From: Shewanella litorisediminis
GTDB lineage: Bacteria > Pseudomonadota > Gammaproteobacteria > Enterobacterales > Shewanellaceae
Direction of reading: 5' to 3'
NCBI RefSeq assembly: GCF_016834455.1
Contig: NZ_CP069213.1
Coordinates: forward strand, 3,077,501 to 3,141,500
DNA length: 64,000 nucleotides
Within the stretch, counting starts at the first letter, position 1, and each line of letters starts with the position of its first letter. A program made the translations under genes and the position numbers. This document shows, piece after piece, positions 1 to 8,402 of the stretch. The notes beneath the pieces were generated by a model, which searched no databases, was not told the origin of the DNA, and saw only the letters and a program-made list of their open reading frames with translations.

Positions 1-116
1 CCCGTAAAGATGACTCGAGCGATGAACCCGTGATGATGACGGATGAGGAACGAGAGTCTGCCCTCGCTGAGGCCAAAAAGCGGATATCGCTTTTCTGTAA
101 AGACGGGAAAAAGTAA
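1..116 (+). CDS. C-terminal end of an unidentified protein (partial)
   Basis: An open frame enters from the left edge and stops at TAA 114-116. The 37 visible residues are charged and end in RISLFCKDGKK. The tail is followed by a strong terminator, which fits the true 3' end of a gene. Nothing in this short tail identifies a family. Confidence 0.45.
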   Translation, partial: RKDDSSDEPVMMTDEERESALAEAKKRISLFCKDGKK

Positions 117-160
117 CCCACTCCAGACAAGCGAACATTCTTGACGCCTGCGTCAGATAA

Positions 161-190
161 TAAAGAGGGAGCCAAAAGGCTCCCTCTTTA
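161..190. terminator. Bidirectional terminator between the left-edge gene and clpB
   Basis: A perfect 13-bp inverted repeat (arm TAAAGAGGGAGCC) with an AAAA loop. A and T ends on both sides suit termination from either direction, so it serves the plus-strand partial gene and the minus-strand clpB. Confidence 0.85.
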
Positions 191-280
191 TATTGCGGTC
201 GCAAAATCGCCTCAGATTCATACCACACTATTTGAGCAGCGGTATTTGAAACGCGGTATCCCCATCTTTTTGCTATCGGC

Positions 281-2854
281 TTACTGTGCAAACACCAGCT
301 CTGCATCCTGGCAGTCGACCCGAATGGGCTTGCCGGGGATAAACTCACCCCGCAGCAGTTTCTGCGCCAGCGGGTTTTCCACCTCTTGCTGCAGCGCCCG
401 CTTCAGTGGCCGCGCACCATAGACAGGGTCAAATCCGGCTCTGGCAATAAATGCCAGCGCCTCATCACTGAGCTCGAGTTCAAACTCACGCTCGGCCAAA
501 CGCTTGCGCAGAGACTCGATTTGAATGGAGGCAATGTTCTTGATGTGCTCTGCATCCAGCGGGTGAAACACAACCGTCTCATCAATCCGGTTTAAAAACT
601 CCGGCCTGAAACTGTGCACCACCACATTCATCACTTCTTGCTTCATCTGGGCATAATCCAGGGTACCGAAGCGCTCCTGAATAATATCGGAGCCGAGGTT
701 CGAGGTCATGATCACCACGGTATTGCGAAAATCCACAGTGCGGCCCTGACCGTCGGTCAGGCGACCATCATCCAGCACCTGCAAGAGAATATTGAACACA
801 TCGGGATGCGCTTTTTCCACCTCATCGAGCAGAATGACCGAATACGGTTTGCGGCGCACCGCCTCGGTAAGATAACCGCCTTCTTCGTAACCCACGTATC
901 CGGGAGGCGCCCCCACCAAGCGGGACACTGAATGCTTCTCCATAAATTCCGACATGTCGATGCGCACCAGCGACGACTCGGTATCGAACAAAAACTTGGC
1001 CAGTGATTTACACAGCTCTGTTTTACCTACCCCGGTGGGGCCGAGGAACAGGAAAGAGCCGATCGGACGGTTGGGGTCGGCAAGTCCGGCGCGGCTTCTG
1101 CGAATAGCATTGGCCACGGCATCCACCGCCTCGTTCTGACCAATCACCCGTTCATGGAGTGCATGCTCCATTTGCAGCAGTTTCTCGCGTTCGCCTTCCA
1201 GCATCTTGGCCACAGGAATACCGGTTGCCTTGGACAGCACCTCGGCTATTTCCACATCGGTGACCTTGTTGCGAAGTAGCTTCATATCCTGCATTTCGGC
1301 CTGCGCCGCCAAATCGAGCTGTTTTTCAAGCTCGGGAATACGGCCATATTGCAACTCAGACATGCGGGTCAGATCGCTCGCCCTGCGGGCAACCTCCAAA
1401 TCCAACCGTGCCTGTTCGAGATCGGCTTTAATATGTTGGGTACCCGCGAGCGCCGCCTTTTCGGTGCGCCAAATCTCATTGAGCTCATTGGCCCTGGCTT
1501 CCACTTCTTTGAGCTCATGGCGCAAATGTTCAAGACGCTTGCGACTGGCCTCATCGTTTTCTTTGGCCAGCGCCTGCTCTTCCAGCTTAAGCTGAATGGC
1601 ACGGCGCTCGAGGCGGTCGAGGGATTCCGGCTTGGAGTCAATCTGCATCCGGATGCTGGATGCGGCCTCGTCGATGAGGTCGATAGCCTTGTCCGGCAAC
1701 TTACGGTCTGACACATAGCGGTGCGACATGCTCGCTGCCGCCACAATGGCCGGATCAGTAATTTCCACGTGATGGTGCAGCTCGTAGCGCTCCTTGAGAC
1801 CACGCAAAATAGCAATGGTGTCTTCCACTGAGGGCTCATCCACCAGCACTTTTTGGAAACGGCGTTCAAGGGCGGCATCTTTTTCCACGTACTGGCGGTA
1901 TTCATCCAGGGTCGTGGCGCCGACGCAGTGCAGCTCACCTCGGGCAAGCGCGGGTTTGAGCATGTTACCGGCGTCCATGGCACCATCGCTCTTACCTGCA
2001 CCCACCATGGTGTGCAGCTCATCGATAAAGAGGATCACCTGGCCCTCTTCCTGAGCGAGCTCATTGAGCACAGCTTTTAAACGCTCTTCAAACTCACCAC
2101 GGTATTTGGCGCCGGCCACCAGCGCCCCCATATCCAGCGACAGCACCCGCTTGTTTTTAATGCCTTCGGGCACCTCGCCATTAACAATCCGCTGGGCAAG
2201 CCCTTCCACGATGGCGGTTTTACCCACGCCGGGCTCACCGATGAGCACGGGGTTATTTTTACTGCGGCGCTGCAATACCTGAATGGTGCGGCGAATTTCA
2301 TCGTCGCGACCTATCACGGGGTCAAGCTTGCCCTGCTCGGCACGCTCAGTCAGGTCAACCGTGTACTTTTTCAGCGCCTGACGATTGTCTTCGGCATTGG
2401 GGTCATCCACCTTCTGGCCGGCGCGGATATCCTCAATGGTTTGCTCCAGCCGCTCTTTGGTGGCACCCGCCTGTTTGAGGATTTGCGCCAGGGTGTCGTT
2501 GCCTTCAAGGGCGGCGAGCACAAACAGCTCGCTGGAGATGTACTTGTCTTTACGCTTTTGCGACAGCTTGTCACACAGGTTAAGCAATCGAATCAGCGCC
2601 TGAGACAGTTGTACATCACCGCCGGTGCCTTCTACCTGGGGCTGACGCTCGAGCTCCTGCGACAAGAGTGAGCGCAAATTGCTCACCCGCATACCGGACT
2701 GGGTTAGTAAAGGATGAATTGAGCCGCCGTCCTGATTGAGCAGCGCCATCATCAGATGAACAGGTTCGATAAATTGATGGTCTCGACCAAGGGCCAGAGA
2801 CTGGGCATCAGATATGGCAATCTGGAATTTGTTGGTCATACGATCGAGTCGCAT
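281..2854 (-). CDS. clpB: ClpB, ATP-dependent protein disaggregase (Hsp104/ClpB)
   Basis: Hexameric cytosolic AAA+ chaperone that rescues aggregated proteins together with DnaK/DnaJ/GrpE. The protein is 857 residues, the usual full length. In order it has a Clp N-terminal double repeat (residues 1-145), a first AAA+ module with Walker A GEPGVGKT at 206-213 and Walker B LFIDELH, a long coiled-coil middle domain rich in E, R and L (about 400-525), and a second AAA+ module with GPTGVGKT and a C-terminal D2-small domain. The start [10 protein letters not shown] matches the family and is preceded by AGGAGG. It follows pgeF by 147 bases but has its own sigma-32-type promoter and an unusual repeated leader. 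Identification is essentially certain. Confidence 0.98.
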   Translation of the reverse strand: MRLDRMTNKFQIAISDAQSLALGRDHQFIEPVHLMMALLNQDGGSIHPLLTQSGMRVSNLRSLLSQELERQPQVEGTGGDVQLSQALIRLLNLCDKLSQKRKDKYISSELFVLAALEGNDTLAQILKQAGATKERLEQTIEDIRAGQKVDDPNAEDNRQALKKYTVDLTERAEQGKLDPVIGRDDEIRRTIQVLQRRSKNNPVLIGEPGVGKTAIVEGLAQRIVNGEVPEGIKNKRVLSLDMGALVAGAKYRGEFEERLKAVLNELAQEEGQVILFIDELHTMVGAGKSDGAMDAGNMLKPALARGELHCVGATTLDEYRQYVEKDAALERRFQKVLVDEPSVEDTIAILRGLKERYELHHHVEITDPAIVAAASMSHRYVSDRKLPDKAIDLIDEAASSIRMQIDSKPESLDRLERRAIQLKLEEQALAKENDEASRKRLEHLRHELKEVEARANELNEIWRTEKAALAGTQHIKADLEQARLDLEVARRASDLTRMSELQYGRIPELEKQLDLAAQAEMQDMKLLRNKVTDVEIAEVLSKATGIPVAKMLEGEREKLLQMEHALHERVIGQNEAVDAVANAIRRSRAGLADPNRPIGSFLFLGPTGVGKTELCKSLAKFLFDTESSLVRIDMSEFMEKHSVSRLVGAPPGYVGYEEGGYLTEAVRRKPYSVILLDEVEKAHPDVFNILLQVLDDGRLTDGQGRTVDFRNTVVIMTSNLGSDIIQERFGTLDYAQMKQEVMNVVVHSFRPEFLNRIDETVVFHPLDAEHIKNIASIQIESLRKRLAEREFELELSDEALAFIARAGFDPVYGARPLKRALQQEVENPLAQKLLRGEFIPGKPIRVDCQDAELVFAQ

Positions 2855-2887
2855 ACAGCCTCCTGAAACTAGGACCGCAATAAATTG

Positions 2888-2943
2888 GGTTACCCGAGAA
2901 TGGTTACCTGAGTGAGGTCACCTGAGAGTAGTTACCTAAAAGA
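2888..2943. repeat. Four tandem 14-bp repeats in the clpB leader
   Basis: Units start at 2888, 2902, 2916 and 2930: GGTTACCCGAGAAT, GGTTACCTGAGTGA, GGTCACCTGAGAGT and AGTTACCTAAAAGA. The first three carry the 7-bp palindrome GGTNACC. They lie between the predicted sigma-32 transcription start and the clpB ribosome site, so most of the array should be transcribed as 5' UTR. Confidence 0.8.
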
Positions 2944-2968
2944 TGGGGCTGCAAATGCAATTTTCAAG
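2941..2968 (-). promoter_or_regulatory. Sigma-32 (RpoH) heat-shock promoter of clpB
   Basis: On the minus strand CTTGAAA (2962-2968) is followed after 13 bases by CCCCATCT (2941-2948). This matches the known RpoH pattern CTTGAAA - 11 to 16 - CCCCATNT exactly in both elements. Transcription should begin near 2935 and read clpB. Confidence 0.92.
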
Positions 2969-3001
2969 TGTGTAAAAAACAATCACACATAAAAATGGGG
3001 G

Positions 3002-3772
3002 TTAATCTCGCCAGATGAGGGAAGCCATACGGCCAGTCACGCCGTCTCGCCGGTAGGAAAAGTAGTCATTGGGGTGAGAAAAGGTGCATATGTCCGTCGA
3101 AAAACACTGCACCACACCGGCATGCATCAGTCGTCGCTTCGCCAGTGAAAAGAGATCGGCCAGAAACTTACCTTCCACCGATGCGTGAAAACACACATGG
3201 GCTCCGGGATCCTTGGCCAAAAATGCTGTACGCACCTCAGCCCCCACCTCAAACGCGTTTGGGCCGATGGCGGGGCCTAAATAAGCATGGATTTGCGCAG
3301 GCGGCACGCTGAAACAAGCCAGCGTTTGTTCAAGCACACCTTCACAAAGACCGCGCCACCCCGCGTGGGCAGCCGCGACTTCCTGGCCATCGGCGGAGGC
3401 AAAAAGCACAGGTAAACAGTCGGCCGTCATCACTGCGCAGACTGTACCTGAGCGATTGGTGTAGCTGGCATCGGCAACGGGTGGCTTATTGCCACAAGTC
3501 CCAACATCAAGAATGTCATCGTCTTCAACGACTTGATTACCGTCGACAGCAAGGTAAACCTCTGTGCCGTGGACTTGCTCAAGCCAAAGCGGCTCGCAAG
3601 GCAAAGCCAGGGCGGCGACAAGCTCGCGGCGATTGAGCTCAACCCGCCCGGCATCATCGCCTACATGCAGCCCAAGATTAAGGCCGTCGTAGGGGGGCTC
3701 ACTCACGCCCCCCTCACGATCAGTAAAGGCAAGTTTCACCCCGGGAGGTAGTGGCCAATGCGGGCGCAGCAT
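3002..3772 (-). CDS. pgeF: PgeF/YfiH, multicopper-oxidase-like (LACC1) purine nucleoside enzyme
   Basis: Cytosolic protein of the YfiH/DUF152 family. Members were first called polyphenol oxidases. They have more recently been linked to peptidoglycan precursor editing and purine nucleoside phosphorylase/deaminase activity. The 256 residues keep the three zinc/copper-site positions of the family: His68 in VHGTEV, Cys119 in TADCLPV and His136 in AHAGWRGL. It sits 19 bases downstream of rluD and upstream of clpB, the order also seen in enterobacteria, so it is probably co-transcribed with rluD. The family assignment is firm; the physiological substrate is not shown by the sequence. Confidence 0.93.
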   Translation of the reverse strand: MLRPHWPLPPGVKLAFTDREGGVSEPPYDGLNLGLHVGDDAGRVELNRRELVAALALPCEPLWLEQVHGTEVYLAVDGNQVVEDDDILDVGTCGNKPPVADASYTNRSGTVCAVMTADCLPVLFASADGQEVAAAHAGWRGLCEGVLEQTLACFSVPPAQIHAYLGPAIGPNAFEVGAEVRTAFLAKDPGAHVCFHASVEGKFLADLFSLAKRRLMHAGVVQCFSTDICTFSHPNDYFSYRRDGVTGRMASLIWRD

Positions 3773-3791
3773 CTCAGCTCTCGTCCTTCTA

Positions 3792-4766
3792 TCAGATATA
3801 GTCCTGAGGATTGGCCTCAGTATCTTTACGAAGGGCCTTGGTCAGCATCACCATGTCTTCAGGGATAGGAGCGTTGAAGGACATGATCTCCATGGTGACC
3901 GGGTGGGCAAGCTCAAGTCTGACTGCGTGCAGCGCCTGACGGGTGAAGTTTTTCAGAATTTCAAAAAACTCCGGGCTGGCATTCTTTGGCGGTTTAGGAC
4001 GCCCACCATATACGGGATCGCCCACCAGCACATGACCAATGTGTGCCATGTGCACTCGAATTTGGTGAGTGCGCCCGGTTTCCAGACGGAGGCGCAAACG
4101 GGTATGTGCCCGGAACTTTTCAGCCACCCGATAGTGGGTCACCGAAGGACGGCCACTGTGATGCACCGCCATATGGGTACGCTTGGTAGGATGACGACCA
4201 ATGGGCGCATCGACAGTACCACCGGCGGTCATGGTGCCAAGCACTATGGCTTCGTACTCGCGGGTAATGTCTCTGGCCTGCAGCGCAGCAACCAGATGGG
4301 TCTGAGCCTCAACGGTTTTTGCCACCACCATCAAGCCTGTAGTGTCTTTATCGAGGCGGTGGATGATACCGGCTCTGGGCACATGCTCAATTTCGGGACA
4401 GTGATGCAACAACGCGTTCATCAGGGTACCGTCGGCATTACCGGCACCGGGATGCACGACAAGGCCTGCCTGCTTATTGATCACCAGAATGTGCTCGTCT
4501 TCATAGACGATGTCGAGATCGATGGCCTGAGCTTCTGCCGCAACTTCTTCTTCCAGCGTGGCCTCAATCTCAATGACTTGAGACTCGAGCACCTTTTCTC
4601 TGGGTTTAGTCACAGCAACGCCATCAACATAAACGTTGCCACCGAGGATCCATTCTTTCAGCCGGGTGCGCGAATAGTCGGGAAACAACTCGGCAATGGC
4701 TTGATCCAGTCTCAGCCCCGTTTGTGTTGCTGAAATCTCGCTTTTTAGATTAATCTCTTGGGTCAT
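3792..4766 (-). CDS. rluD: RluD, 23S rRNA pseudouridine synthase (1911/1915/1917)
   Basis: Modifies helix 69 of 23S rRNA during late 50S assembly. The 324-residue protein has an N-terminal S4 RNA-binding domain (about 17-75) and a RluA-type catalytic domain. The motif RAGIIHRLDKDTTGL places the catalytic aspartate at position 139, the same number as in E. coli RluD. It is divergent from bamD with a 122-base control region and leads the rluD-pgeF pair. The conserved bamD/rluD/pgeF arrangement separates it from the paralogues RluA and RluC. Confidence 0.96.
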   Translation of the reverse strand: MTQEINLKSEISATQTGLRLDQAIAELFPDYSRTRLKEWILGGNVYVDGVAVTKPREKVLESQVIEIEATLEEEVAAEAQAIDLDIVYEDEHILVINKQAGLVVHPGAGNADGTLMNALLHHCPEIEHVPRAGIIHRLDKDTTGLMVVAKTVEAQTHLVAALQARDITREYEAIVLGTMTAGGTVDAPIGRHPTKRTHMAVHHSGRPSVTHYRVAEKFRAHTRLRLRLETGRTHQIRVHMAHIGHVLVGDPVYGGRPKPPKNASPEFFEILKNFTRQALHAVRLELAHPVTMEIMSFNAPIPEDMVMLTKALRKDTEANPQDYI

Positions 4767-4888
4767 GGGAACCGTACCCCGGTATTGGGGTCCAAATTGG
4801 TGTGCTATCTGTTACAATCGGATGTTTTCCATTTTATCGTGAAATGGAAGAATTCTTAACTACAACTTCAAAAGAATTGAATTCAAGT

Positions 4889-5653
4889 ATGTATAAATTT
4901 GCCAAAGGCTCGGCCGTTGCCTTGTTCGCGCTGGCGCTGGGCGCTTGTAGCAGCTCAGGAAGTCAGGAAGATGTTGTACTGAGCCAGAAGTCACCTGAGG
5001 CACTTTATGCCCAGGCCCGAACCTCCATGGAACTGGGGAATTTCTCCAAAGCCGTTAAAAGCCTTGAAGCCCTGGACTCCCGTTTTCCCTTCGGTGCGCA
5101 CAAGACTCAGGTTCAGCTGGACATGATCTATGCCTATTATAAGCTGGATGACACACCACAGGCGATTGCCAATATAGACCGCTTCCTGCGTCTGAACCCC
5201 ACCCACCCCGATGTGGACTATGTCCAGTATATGCGGGGCTTGGTGAACATGCAGGCGGACAGCTATCTGTTCCATGACATGATGAACATCGATCGTACCG
5301 ATCGTGATCCTAAAAATGCCATGGATGCCTTTAAGGATTTCGAGCGCCTTATCAAGACTTACCCCAACAGTAAGTATGCGGCCGATGCCCATCAACGGAT
5401 GCAGTTCTTGAAAAACCGTCTGGCCCGTTATTCCATCCAGGTGGCCGAGTACTATGTAAAGATGAACGCCTGGAGCGCGGCTGCCGTTAGAGCACAAACC
5501 GTGATGGAATCTTTCCCGGGTACACCTTCTACTGAACGTGCGCTGGAAATTATGGCCCAGTCCTATGACGAGCTGGGTCAGGAACAGCTTAAAAAGCATG
5601 TCCTGATGGTAATGCAGGAAAATTTCCCTGCCAATGAGATGCTGCAAAACTAA
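4889..5653 (+). CDS. bamD: BamD (YfiO/ComL), outer-membrane assembly lipoprotein
   Basis: Essential lipoprotein of the BAM complex that inserts beta-barrel proteins into the outer membrane. From ATG 4889 the protein is 254 residues, near the usual 245. It begins with a lipoprotein signal whose lipobox LALGAC puts the acylated cysteine at residue 20, followed by a serine-rich linker and TPR-type helical pairs through most of the length. An upstream in-frame start at 4802 would add 29 residues before the signal peptide and destroy it, so the internal ATG is chosen. The ribosome site is weak (AAAAGA). It has its own terminator. Confidence 0.96.
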   Translation: MYKFAKGSAVALFALALGACSSSGSQEDVVLSQKSPEALYAQARTSMELGNFSKAVKSLEALDSRFPFGAHKTQVQLDMIYAYYKLDDTPQAIANIDRFLRLNPTHPDVDYVQYMRGLVNMQADSYLFHDMMNIDRTDRDPKNAMDAFKDFERLIKTYPNSKYAADAHQRMQFLKNRLARYSIQVAEYYVKMNAWSAAAVRAQTVMESFPGTPSTERALEIMAQSYDELGQEQLKKHVLMVMQENFPANEMLQN

Positions 5654-5671
5654 GGCATCTGCACCTTTGAT

Positions 5672-5702
5672 AACGCCCGGCTAAATGCCGGGCGTTGTTT
5701 TT
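5672..5702 (+). terminator. Terminator of bamD
   Basis: Stem AACGCCCGGC / GCCGGGCGTT with loop TAAAT, followed by a T run, 18 bases after the bamD stop. The rest of the gap to the tRNA operon (5703-5915) shows no gene. Confidence 0.88.
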
Positions 5703-5915
5703 AGGCCTTTAACCAGGCTTTTTCAACCTTTCCCCTACAGCAAGCCCTTATCTCCTCTCCCCTTGCCCGCTTTATCACTCACAACAAAATCCACCTTAAC
5801 CCACCCGGGTTTCCCTGTGGTGCACAATAAAAATACACAAAAACACGGCTTTCAGGCCATTTCGGGCAAAACTTATCCAAACAGGCATGTTTTTAAAATA
5901 TTCCTGAGAAAAGAG

Positions 5916-5944
5916 TTGACTCAAAACCGCAAAAGCTATTTAAT
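5916..5944 (+). promoter_or_regulatory. Sigma-70 promoter of the tRNA operon
   Basis: TTGACT (5916-5921), a 17-base spacer and TTTAAT (5939-5944), then a GC-rich stretch GCACCCC just before the tRNA. A GC-rich discriminator is typical of stringently controlled stable-RNA promoters. Confidence 0.75.
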
Positions 5945-5954
5945 GCACCCCGTC

Positions 5955-6030
5955 GCCCGAATAGCTCAGTTGGTAGAGCAGCGGATTGAAAATCCGCGTG
6001 TCCCTGGTTCGATTCCGGGTTCGGGCACCA
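5955..6030 (+). tRNA. tRNA-Phe (GAA)
   Basis: A 76-base cloverleaf with acceptor arms GCCCGAA / TTCGGGC, D arm AGCTCAGTTGGTAGAGC, anticodon GAA at 5988-5990, T arm containing GGTTCGATTCC, and an encoded CCA end. First gene of a four-tRNA operon. Confidence 0.97.
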
Positions 6031-6082
6031 CCTTCAACTCTAAGGTGCTCTGGCGACAGAGAAAAACGCAAAGCGGTACAGT

Positions 6083-6169
6083 GCAGGTGTGGTGGAATTG
6101 GTAGACACGCCAGCTTCAGGTGCTGGTGCCCTTACGGGCGTGGAAGTTCAAGTCTTCTCACCTGTACCA
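6083..6169 (+). tRNA. tRNA-Leu (CAG), copy 1
   Basis: An 87-base class II tRNA with a long variable arm, anticodon CAG within CCAGCTTCAGGTGCTGG, and an encoded CCA. Its variable arm stem is GCCC/GGGC, unlike the GCTC/GAGC of the next two copies; the change keeps the pairing. Confidence 0.97.
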
Positions 6170-6208
6170 ACTTTGCGATTATGAGTAAACTGTACAAAGA
6201 CTCAATGT

Positions 6209-6295
6209 GCAGGTGTGGTGGAATTGGTAGACACGCCAGCTTCAGGTGCTGGTGCTCTTACGAGCGTGGAAGTTCAAGTCTTCTCACCTGTACCA
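6209..6295 (+). tRNA. tRNA-Leu (CAG), copy 2
   Basis: 87 bases, identical to copy 3 and differing from copy 1 only by the paired change in the variable arm (GCTC/GAGC). Encoded CCA end. Spaced 39 bases from copy 1. Confidence 0.97.
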
Positions 6296-6325
6296 ATTAA
6301 CACAGAGAGTCTTTAACAATACAGT

Positions 6326-6412
6326 GCAGGTGTGGTGGAATTGGTAGACACGCCAGCTTCAGGTGCTGGTGCTCTTACGAGCGTGGAAGTTCAAGTCTTC
6401 TCACCTGTACCA
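6326..6412 (+). tRNA. tRNA-Leu (CAG), copy 3
   Basis: 87 bases, same sequence as copy 2, with CAG anticodon and encoded CCA. Last gene of the tRNA operon; a terminator follows at once. Confidence 0.97.
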
Positions 6413-6420
6413 AACAAATG

Positions 6421-6444
6421 AACCTCGCAATGCGAGGTTTTTTT
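6421..6444 (+). terminator. Terminator of the tRNA operon
   Basis: Stem AACCTCG / CGAGGTT with loop CAATG followed by a T run, 8 bases after the last tRNA-Leu. Confidence 0.9.
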
Positions 6445-6562
6445 GTATCTGTAACATCCCTCCCGAAAAGACTTCCTTTTGCTATACCTATAACTATGGC
6501 TCAACCAAAGGCATGACAGAGTCAGGCAAAGGAGAGTCCATTTTCCCTGTCGGGGGTCACCG

Positions 6563-8188
6563 ATGAATCAACTGCAGATTAAACACAAGATGCTGCTGGG
6601 ATTCTTTATTCCAGTGCTGCTGCTAATCATCGTTTGCGGCGTCTCCATGAGCATCATGTCCAAAATAGAAGATGGCGTGCTTCGCATCTACCACGACAGA
6701 GTGGTTCCTCTGGAAGACCTCAAGCTGATTGGCGATGACTATGCGGTATTTGTCATTGATGCCATCAACAAAGCCAACGCCGGCGGTTTTTCGGCTGAAG
6801 AAGCCAGAAACGGCTTAATCGAAGCCAAAAAGAACATTGGCAGCCGCTGGGAAAAGTACATGGCCACCGAACTCACTCCCGACGAACAAAAGCTGGCCCA
6901 ACAAGCCCAGCAGCTGTTTTCCCCCGCCAATCAGCAAATTCAGCTGCTGATAGACAAACTCAGCGGCAAGTCAGGTACTGTAACGGGTCAATTCAGCGGA
7001 GACATCATGCCGCTTTACCAGGTGATTGATCCCATTAGCGGTAAAATAGCTGAGCTTGTGGCGCTGCAAATCCACATAGCCGATCTGGAGCGGGAACAGG
7101 TAGAGACGCTGCACACAAGCTCGCTGAAATGGTTTATCAGTCTTGCAGCCTTTGCCATCATCATCACCAGCTTTTTCGGTGTGTGGGTTAACCGAGGTGT
7201 GATGACTCCGGTGACCGAAATTCGCCAAAAGCTCAGGCTGATACGGGACAAATCAGATATGACGGTCAGCTTTACCGTATTCCGGGATGATGAACTGGGC
7301 CATATATCCAAAGACTTGAATGGCGTGGTAAACCACCTCAGGGGCATTTTGAAGAGTATTGCCGAGGCCGCATCAACGCTTGGCGACTCAGCCGATGAAC
7401 TGAATGAGTTTACCCGCCAGGCCAATGACCGCATGTTCAAACAGCAGTCGGAGACCGAGCAGACTGCCACAGCCATGAATGAAATGACCGCCGCTGTGGC
7501 AGAGGTCGCCCAAAGCAGTAATTCAGCGGCCGAATCAGCCAGAAACGCAGATGAAAGTGCCGCCCGAGGCAACAGCATAGTGCAGCAGTCCATCAGCAGC
7601 ATGTCGGTGCTGGCATCTCAAATTCAGGGAACCGCCACCGTGATAGGCGAACTGGCCACCGAGAGTCAAAACATAGGCAGGGTGCTGGATGTGATTAAGA
7701 GCATTGCCGAGCAGACAAACCTGTTGGCGCTTAACGCCGCTATCGAAGCCGCCCGAGCGGGTGAACAAGGACGCGGCTTTGCCGTGGTAGCCGATGAGGT
7801 AAGAACCCTGGCACAGCGCACCAGCGAATCGACCCGGGAAATTGAATCCATGATAGCGGCGCTGCAGCAAGGGGTGAAAAGCGCGGTCACGTCTATGGAA
7901 CAAGGCATTGCCCAGGTAGACAATGCCAACCAGAGCACCAATGCCGCTGGCAGTGCACTGCAGGACATAGTGGCGAGTGTAGACAGCATTACCCAACTGA
8001 ACACCCATATCGCCACGGCAGCCGATGAGCAAAGCTGCGTTGCCGAAAGTATCAATCAGAGCATCATTGCCATCAGTGACATCGCCCAGGAATCGACCCA
8101 GGCCGCAAACGATTTGAGTGATGCCGTTCATCAACTGGCACAACTCGCAGGACATATGCGTACTCAGGTGGGGACTTTCGTTCTCTAA
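6563..8188 (+). CDS. Methyl-accepting chemotaxis protein, 4-helix-bundle sensor
   Basis: Inner-membrane chemoreceptor of 541 residues that should signal to CheA/CheW. The order is: TM1 (about 10-33), a periplasmic helical ligand domain of about 150 residues of the 4HB_MCP kind, TM2 (about 189-209), HAMP (about 210-265), then the long MCP signalling hairpin. The invariant tip is visible around [20 protein letters not shown] and [17 protein letters not shown]. No C-terminal NWETF-type CheR tether is present. The start ATG at 6563 sits behind a weak ribosome site. It is transcribed alone and is followed by a tandem repeat. The ligand cannot be inferred. Confidence 0.95.
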   Translation: MNQLQIKHKMLLGFFIPVLLLIIVCGVSMSIMSKIEDGVLRIYHDRVVPLEDLKLIGDDYAVFVIDAINKANAGGFSAEEARNGLIEAKKNIGSRWEKYMATELTPDEQKLAQQAQQLFSPANQQIQLLIDKLSGKSGTVTGQFSGDIMPLYQVIDPISGKIAELVALQIHIADLEREQVETLHTSSLKWFISLAAFAIIITSFFGVWVNRGVMTPVTEIRQKLRLIRDKSDMTVSFTVFRDDELGHISKDLNGVVNHLRGILKSIAEAASTLGDSADELNEFTRQANDRMFKQQSETEQTATAMNEMTAAVAEVAQSSNSAAESARNADESAARGNSIVQQSISSMSVLASQIQGTATVIGELATESQNIGRVLDVIKSIAEQTNLLALNAAIEAARAGEQGRGFAVVADEVRTLAQRTSESTREIESMIAALQQGVKSAVTSMEQGIAQVDNANQSTNAAGSALQDIVASVDSITQLNTHIATAADEQSCVAESINQSIIAISDIAQESTQAANDLSDAVHQLAQLAGHMRTQVGTFVL

Positions 8189-8247
8189 GTGACTCTGATC
8201 AAAGTCACTCTTATCAAAGTAACTCTTCTGCAGGCAACTCTGGGAAG
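8189..8247. repeat. Four tandem 15-bp repeats after the MCP gene
   Basis: Starting immediately after the stop codon: GTGACTCTGATCAAA, GTCACTCTTATCAAA, GTAACTCTTCTGCAG, GCAACTCTGGGAAG. Period 15, with conservation of G-ACTCT. The first two units can also pair with each other as GTGACT / AGTCAC. No T run follows. Confidence 0.75.
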
Positions 8248-8299
8248 CCTCTGAAAACGATGGACGACATAGAAACGTAAAGGGGTCATCAGCAAGAAC

Positions 8300-8328
8300 A
8301 GACGGTGTACATCACAAAGACACCGTCT
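8300..8328. other. Perfect 9-bp inverted repeat between convergent genes
   Basis: AGACGGTGT (8300-8308) and ACACCGTCT (8320-8328) with an 11-base loop, between the plus-strand chemoreceptor and the minus-strand diguanylate cyclase. Without a T run it is not a classic terminator but may still stabilise or end transcripts. Confidence 0.5.
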
Positions 8329-8402
8329 GATACTACAACGCCAACAACACTTCATTTGCCTTCACTTGTACTTCCCCGCAAACAAACCGATATTGTTTGG
8401 CT

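Noticed and set aside
3903..4733. Long open frame antisense to rluD
   Set aside because: A shadow of a strongly conserved gene with high GC third positions; no start signal or family.
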